Below are positions 14,303 through 17,310 of a stretch of DNA of 17,310 nt, one piece after another (position 1 is the first letter of the stretch; each line of letters opens with the position of its first letter). The notes under the pieces are model-generated. The model was not told the DNA's origin and made no database searches. It saw only the letters and a program-made list of their open reading frames with translations. The position numbers and the translations under genes are program-made. Where the stretch lies: contig JACDGR010000022.1 in the NCBI GenBank assembly GCA_013821525.1, forward strand, positions 1-17,310, written 5' to 3'. This DNA comes from Actinomycetota bacterium. Lineage in GTDB: Bacteria; Actinomycetota; Thermoleophilia; Gaiellales; Gaiellaceae.

Positions 14303-14509
14303 TCAGGCCGTTGCGCGTCGACGCAACGGGTTGGCGAACAACCGGCGCAAGACACTCCTGCGCCGGCGCCCCAACATCTGCACCGTCACGTCTGTCCCGA
14401 AGTACTGGTCGACGATCGCGATGATGTCCCGTTCCGAGCGACCTGCCTTCTGTGCGCGCTCGACCATCGTCAACAAGTGCTGTTGTTCGGCTTCGTACTC
14501 GAGCCCCAT
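14303..14509 (-). CDS. 68-aa hypothetical protein with Arg-rich C-terminus
   Basis: I do not recognise this family. The N-terminal half is mixed-charge and helical (MGLEYEAEQQHLLTMVERA), followed by ERDIIAIVDQYFG; the C-terminal 22 residues are strongly basic (GRRRRSVLRRLF, LRRR), which could bind nucleic acid or an acidic polymer such as polyphosphate. There is no signal peptide or membrane helix. The frame opens at 14542 (79 aa), but the ATG at 14509 has AAAGGA six bases upstream and is clearly better. TACGGT at 14546-14541 is a possible -10. It lies 122 bases upstream of the metallophosphoesterase gene on the same strand. The function is unknown; the clean ribosome binding site makes it a likely real gene. 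Confidence 0.65.
   Translation of the reverse strand: MGLEYEAEQQHLLTMVERAQKAGRSERDIIAIVDQYFGTDVTVQMLGRRRRSVLRRLFANPLRRRATA
14308..14366. other. Two tandem hairpins in the 3' end of the 68-aa gene
   Basis: CCGTTGCG-N6-CGCAACGG (14308-14329) and CCGGCGCA-N9-TGCGCCGG (14342-14366) are perfect 8-bp inverted repeats, 12 bases apart, within the last 21 codons. They may partly reflect Arg codons. They could also protect the 3' end of the mRNA or stop transcription, but no U-run follows. Confidence 0.4.
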
Positions 14510-14515
14510 GTTCGT

Positions 14516-14521
14516 TCCTTT
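14516..14521 (-). promoter_or_regulatory. Ribosome binding site deciding the start of the 68-aa gene
   Basis: AAAGGA on the minus strand ends six bases before the ATG at 14509. The longer in-frame ATG at 14542 has nothing comparable, so the shorter protein is preferred. Confidence 0.6.
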
Positions 14522-14580
14522 CCGGTGGATGTCGAAAGCCACCGTAAGAACGAGCTCGGAAGCGATGCGGTGAGGGTTCG

Positions 14581-14603
14581 GTGACGATCATGAGGATGGT
14601 CAC
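14581..14603. promoter_or_regulatory. Operator-like dyad in the divergent gap 14510-14804
   Basis: A 23-base imperfect palindrome with outer arms GTGAC and GTCAC and inner ATC/GAT, mismatched only near the centre and at one position in each arm. It lies between the leftward 68-aa gene and the rightward ATP-grasp gene, directly before a large hairpin, so it could be a binding site for a dimeric regulator. No regulator gene is adjacent. Apart from this dyad and the hairpin, I see no gene in the 295-base gap. Confidence 0.35.
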
Positions 14604-14604
14604 T

Positions 14605-14639
14605 GCCCGGCCCGGAGCTCCCTCGCTCACGGGCCGGGC
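14605..14639. other. Large G+C-rich hairpin between divergent genes
   Basis: GCCCGGCCCG (14605-14614) pairs perfectly with CGGGCCGGGC (14630-14639). Inside it, GAGC (14615-14618) pairs with GCTC (14625-14628), leaving one bulged A and a six-base loop, so the stem totals 14 pairs. Both flanking genes are transcribed away from it, so it terminates neither. No U-run follows on either strand. It might be the end of an unannotated short transcript or a leader structure of the ATP-grasp gene. Confidence 0.5.
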
Positions 14640-14804
14640 TGCGCCTAGTGCCCCCAAGGCAACACCGAGTCGAGTGCGTGGTGCTCGACCGAGCGCGCAT
14701 CCTCGACGCTACGCCGACGAGCATTCGTCACGGGTTACGGTCTCGAAACGATTCGGGGTCGGGATGGCCGCCTCCCCTTCCCTTCGCGTACGACCTCGCG
14801 GACG

Positions 14805-15647
14805 ATGCTCGCAATGAGCACATTCGCGGTCATCGCCCATCGCGTCACGGCAACGAACACCCGCCTCGGCAGCGTCGTCACGCCCGCGCAGGCGCTGTCC
14901 CGGCTCGGCCGCGGAGACCTCGCGCTCGGGCGCCTCGACATCTTGCCAAGCCTCGACGGAGTCGAGCCGGGGCTGTGGGCGCTCGACCGCCTCGAGGCGC
15001 TCGGCGTCACAGTGCTGAACCGCCGGCGAACGCTCGTCGCGGCGCACGACAAGCTCGCGACCGCGCACGCGCTCTTCGCGGCTCGCGTGCCGCACCCGCG
15101 AACGGTTCACGTCGCACCCTGGCTCGCGAGACCCGAGCTCGAGCCGCCGATCGTCTTCAAGCCCCGGTTCGGGTCGTGGGGCGAGGACGTGATCCGCTGC
15201 GACACGGAGGAGGAGATCGAGCGCACCCTCACCTACCTGCGGTCGCGACCATGGTTCGAGGCCACGGGCGCCGTCGCGCAGAAGCTCGTCGCACCGCGCG
15301 GTTACGACCTGCGCGTCGTCGTAGCCGGCGGGATCGTGATCGGTGCCGTCCGCAGGGTCGCCGCCCCCGGCGAATGGCGCACGAACGTCGCCCTCGGCGC
15401 CCGTCGCGAGCCAGTCGATCCGCCGGCCGACGCCCGGGGAGTCGCGCTCGCCGCCGCGGCCGCGATCAGTGGCGATCTCGTGGGTGTCGACCTCCTGCCT
15501 GCCGACGTCGGAACGTGGGTCGTGCTCGAGGTGAACGGCGCCGTCGACTTCACTGCCGCCTACTCGCTCGAGAATGACGTCTTCTCAGCTGCGCGCACCG
15601 CGCTCTGCGCGGGCCGGTTACCCGTAGGAGTAGAACCCGCGGCCTGA
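14805..15647 (+). CDS. RimK-like ATP-grasp ligase
   Basis: An ATP-grasp enzyme resembling the RimK/LysX group, which joins an amino acid, often glutamate, to a carboxyl group of a peptide, protein or small molecule using ATP. The 280-aa protein has the expected order: a short N-terminal domain, the helix VAAHDKLATAHAL (78-90), RVPHPRT (94-100), the first ATP-contact strand VFKPRFGSWGED (117-128), GYDLRVVVAGG (166-176), the hallmark EWRTNVALGA (190-199), and the metal-binding end VGVDLLPA and VLEVNGAVDF (227-249). The acceptor substrate is unknown. Starts are possible at ATG 14805 and ATG 14814; neither has a good ribosome binding site. Its last 30 bases overlap the convergent dehydrogenase gene. 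No partner gene for lysine or pterin biosynthesis is seen nearby. Confidence 0.85.
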   Translation: MLAMSTFAVIAHRVTATNTRLGSVVTPAQALSRLGRGDLALGRLDILPSLDGVEPGLWALDRLEALGVTVLNRRRTLVAAHDKLATAHALFAARVPHPRTVHVAPWLARPELEPPIVFKPRFGSWGEDVIRCDTEEEIERTLTYLRSRPWFEATGAVAQKLVAPRGYDLRVVVAGGIVIGAVRRVAAPGEWRTNVALGARREPVDPPADARGVALAAAAAISGDLVGVDLLPADVGTWVVLEVNGAVDFTAAYSLENDVFSAARTALCAGRLPVGVEPAA

Positions 15648-16451
15648 CTTGCGGCCGAGGCGCCCTGCCTGCACGTACTGACGCAGCAACGGGCACGGCG
15701 CGTACTTCGGATTGCCGAGCCCGCGCTGCAGCACCTCCATGATCGCGACGCAGGTGTCGAGCCCGATCAGATCGGCGAGCGCGAGCGGTCCCATCGGGTG
15801 CGCGAACCCGAGCTTCGCGACGACGTCGATCGCCTCCGCGTCACCGACGCCTTCCATCAGGGCATACGCGGCCTCGTTGATGAAGGGCATCAGGATCCGG
15901 TTCGAGATGAAGCCGGGGAAGTCGCGGGCCTCTGCCGGCTCCTTTCCGAGGTCGCGGGCGAGCTGCACGATCGCGGCTGCGGTCTCGTCGGAGGTCTGAA
16001 CAGCGCGAATCACCTCGACGAGCCTCAACACCGGCACCGGGTTGAAGAAGTGCATGCCGATCACCCGCTCGGGCCGCCCCGTGACCGCGGCCAGTGAGGT
16101 GATCGGGATCGAGCTCGTGTTCGACGCGAGGATCGCGGCCGGGGGCATGACCTCGTCGGCGCGGCGGAAGAGCTCCTCCTTGGCGGCAGCCTCCTCGGTG
16201 ATCGCCTCGATCATCAGGTCGGCCGGGACGAGCGCGGCGGCGGTGAAGACGCGTGCCATCGTCTCGGCCGGATCGGCGCCACCCTTCTCGGCGAGCCTCG
16301 TCAGGCTCTTCTCGATCGCAGCGAGGCCGCGCTCGACGGCTCCCGGATACGGGTCGTACAGCGAGACGCGGCGCCCGGACGCGGCAACGACCTGCGCGAT
16401 GCCTCCACCCATCTGTCCGGCCCCGACGACGAGAACGTGTTCGAATGTCAC
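15618..16451 (-). CDS. 3-hydroxybutyryl-CoA dehydrogenase
   Basis: Oxidises or reduces the 3-hydroxy group of short acyl-CoAs in fatty-acid beta-oxidation or butyrate/PHB metabolism. The 277-aa protein fits the family length. The Rossmann motif GAGQMGGGIA is at 10-19, and D33 at the end of the second strand (LYDPY) favours NAD over NADP. The catalytic region shows ASNTSSIPI (109-117), the His-Glu dyad H134 (GMHFFNPVP) and E146 (RLVEVI), and N184 (FISNRI). The C-terminal dimer domain includes HPMGPLALADLIGLD (218-232) and ends GRKSGRGFYSYG. It starts at GTG 16451, with TAGGGT eight bases upstream and no ribosome binding site. It overlaps the end of the ATP-grasp gene by 30 bases and is divergent from the GNAT gene. 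Confidence 0.95.
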   Translation of the reverse strand: MTFEHVLVVGAGQMGGGIAQVVAASGRRVSLYDPYPGAVERGLAAIEKSLTRLAEKGGADPAETMARVFTAAALVPADLMIEAITEEAAAKEELFRRADEVMPPAAILASNTSSIPITSLAAVTGRPERVIGMHFFNPVPVLRLVEVIRAVQTSDETAAAIVQLARDLGKEPAEARDFPGFISNRILMPFINEAAYALMEGVGDAEAIDVVAKLGFAHPMGPLALADLIGLDTCVAIMEVLQRGLGNPKYAPCPLLRQYVQAGRLGRKSGRGFYSYG

Positions 16452-16459
16452 GGCGCGGG

Positions 16460-16469
16460 ACCCTACCCT
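16460..16469. promoter_or_regulatory. Compact bidirectional promoter with shared -10 bases, both starts leaderless
   Basis: The whole gap between the dehydrogenase (GTG at 16451) and GNAT (ATG at 16477) is 25 bases. Rightward, TACCCT (16464-16469) is followed by seven bases and the ATG. Leftward, TAGGGT (16465-16460) is followed by eight bases and the GTG. The two hexamers share the central TA at 16464-16465. Each lies where a -10 must be for transcription to begin at the start codon. Confidence 0.5.
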
Positions 16470-16476
16470 TCAGACG

Positions 16477-16974
16477 ATGGAAGTCAGGCATGCAACCTCC
16501 GGGGACGCGGACGGGATCGGCCGTGTGCAGGAGCACGGCTGGCAAGCGGCCTACCGGCACGTCTTCCCGGTCGAGGAGCTCGACCGGGGCGGCTTCATCC
16601 AGGTCGCGCGCTGGCGCGACCGTCTTGCCCACCCACCAAGCGGCTGGTCGACCTTCGTCGCCGTCACGGACGAGAGGGTCGTGGGTTTCGCCTCCGTCGG
16701 ACCGAGCCGCGACGAGGGAGCACTCGGCGAGCTGTACGCGATCTACGTCGAGCCGGAAGCCTGCTCGGGCGGTGTCGGGCAGGCGCTGCTCAGACGAGCA
16801 GAAGAACAGCTCGGCACGGAGTACGACGACGCGACGCTCTGGGTGCTCGAGGCGAATCCCCGAGCCCGCGCGTTCTACGAGCACGCGGGCTGGGTGCCCG
16901 ACGGCGAGCGCAAGGCGGACGAGCGCTGGGGCGTGCGCGCGCCTGAGGTGCGCTACCGCAAGCGCCTGCGCTGA
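16477..16974 (+). CDS. GNAT-family N-acetyltransferase
   Basis: Transfers an acetyl group from acetyl-CoA to an amine of an unknown substrate in the cytoplasm. The 165-aa protein begins VRHATSGDADGIGRV, typical of the first GNAT strand and helix, continues with VAVTDERVVGFASVG (61-75), LGELYAIYVEPEA (83-95), the acetyl-CoA loop CSGGVGQALLRRAEE (96-110) and WVLEANPRARAFYEHAGWV (122-140). The loop has Cys where the R/Q of R/QxxGxG/A is usual. The frame stays open far upstream to 16042, but that part is antisense to the dehydrogenase gene. The ATG at 16477 matches the natural domain start and has TACCCT seven bases upstream. Annotation beyond the family is not possible. Confidence 0.9.
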   Translation: MEVRHATSGDADGIGRVQEHGWQAAYRHVFPVEELDRGGFIQVARWRDRLAHPPSGWSTFVAVTDERVVGFASVGPSRDEGALGELYAIYVEPEACSGGVGQALLRRAEEQLGTEYDDATLWVLEANPRARAFYEHAGWVPDGERKADERWGVRAPEVRYRKRLR

Positions 16975-16992
16975 ACAGTCCGCCGCGGCCGA

Positions 16993-17310
16993 TCACTCGA
17001 GGCGGTCGAGCACGTCACGGTCGCCGTCGTAGCTGAGCAGCCCTCGCGCTGCAGCCGGCGTTACCCAGCGCAGCTCGTCGACCTCGTCGTCGCGCTGTTC
17101 CTCGTCACCGGTCTGCGCCATTCGGAACCAACGCACTTCCTTGTCGGCGGCGTCGACCGTGTAGCTGCTCGACCCGAGCGGCGCACCGAGCGAGCACACG
17201 AGGCCCGTCTCCTCTCGCACCTCACGGAGAGCTGCCTGCTCCCAACTCTCGCCGGGCTCGAGCTTGCCTTTCGGCAGCGACCAGTCGTCATACCGCGCAC
17301 GATGTACCAC
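16993..17310 (-). CDS. Nudix hydrolase (5' end cut by window)
   Basis: Nudix enzymes cleave nucleoside diphosphates linked to another group, with a metal ion. The Nudix box Gx5Ex7REUxEExGU is complete within the visible 105 residues, from G15 (GKLEPGE) to REVREETGL (29-37). The stretch VHRARYDDWSLPKGK before it is the usual run-up and is normally preceded by 20-30 residues, so the GTG at the very edge is probably internal and the gene continues beyond 17310. The sequence resembles the N-terminal half of mycobacterial MutT1 (RYDDWSLPKGK), but the protein ends after the Nudix domain without a histidine phosphatase domain. It is convergent with GNAT, 18 bases apart. Confidence 0.9.
   Translation of the reverse strand: MVHRARYDDWSLPKGKLEPGESWEQAALREVREETGLVCSLGAPLGSSSYTVDAADKEVRWFRMAQTGDEEQRDDEVDELRWVTPAAARGLLSYDGDRDVLDRLE

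Noticed and set aside
14581..15577. Rightward frames starting at 14581 and 14648
   Set aside because: No ribosome site, low-complexity Arg/Pro/Ser content, and the second is a shadow of the ATP-grasp gene.
16042..16974. A 310-aa acetyltransferase with a long N-terminal extension
   Set aside because: The first 145 residues are antisense to the dehydrogenase gene. The GNAT domain begins naturally at the ATG at 16477, which has its own -10-like element.

Overview
The window comes from a high-G+C bacterium, most likely an actinobacterium and possibly of the Thermoleophilia type. The grounds are base composition, frequent GTG starts, several starts that look leaderless, and Streptomyces-like PHO-box arrays. 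The taxonomic call is inference; no rRNA or other marker is present. Most of the window (1 to about 14200) is a phosphate and polyphosphate island. The rest is a mixed set of housekeeping genes. No mobile element, CRISPR array, tRNA or rRNA was seen.

1-4607 holds the high-affinity Pst system, split over two divergent units. Leftward run pstC, pstA and, after a 118-bp gap with its own PHO-box-like repeats, pstS (cut by the left edge). Rightward run pstB and phoU, overlapping by one base. The 64-bp divergent gap and the first pstC codons carry two tandem dyads (GTTTCA-N6-TGAAAC and GTTCACA-N3-TGTGAAC).

4633-7997 is a leftward, tightly packed operon: a small two-helix membrane protein with a His-rich loop, uppP (undecaprenyl pyrophosphate phosphatase), a DUF47 protein, a PiT phosphate transporter and a second DUF47 protein. 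8087-11119 runs rightward with ppk1 and a Ppx/GppA exopolyphosphatase, separated by a hairpin next to the ppx start. A second PHO-box-like array lies in the divergent gap before ppk. 11156-12984 runs leftward with a CYTH-CHAD protein and a SixA/MutT1-C-like histidine phosphatase. 13080-14180 encodes an exported metallophosphoesterase-like protein with a strong terminator hairpin behind it.

Read together: Pst and PiT import Pi; UppP and the exported phosphoesterase probably release Pi outside the membrane; PhoU and the DUF47 proteins probably gate transport; PPK and PPX store and mobilise polyphosphate; CHAD probably binds it. The PhoR/PhoP-type regulators expected to read the PHO boxes are not in the window.

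14303-17310 holds a 68-aa unknown protein, a divergent gap with a dyad and a large hairpin, a RimK-like ATP-grasp ligase, a 3-hydroxybutyryl-CoA dehydrogenase whose 3' end overlaps the ligase gene, a GNAT acetyltransferase that shares a compact bidirectional promoter with the dehydrogenase, and a Nudix hydrolase cut by the right edge.
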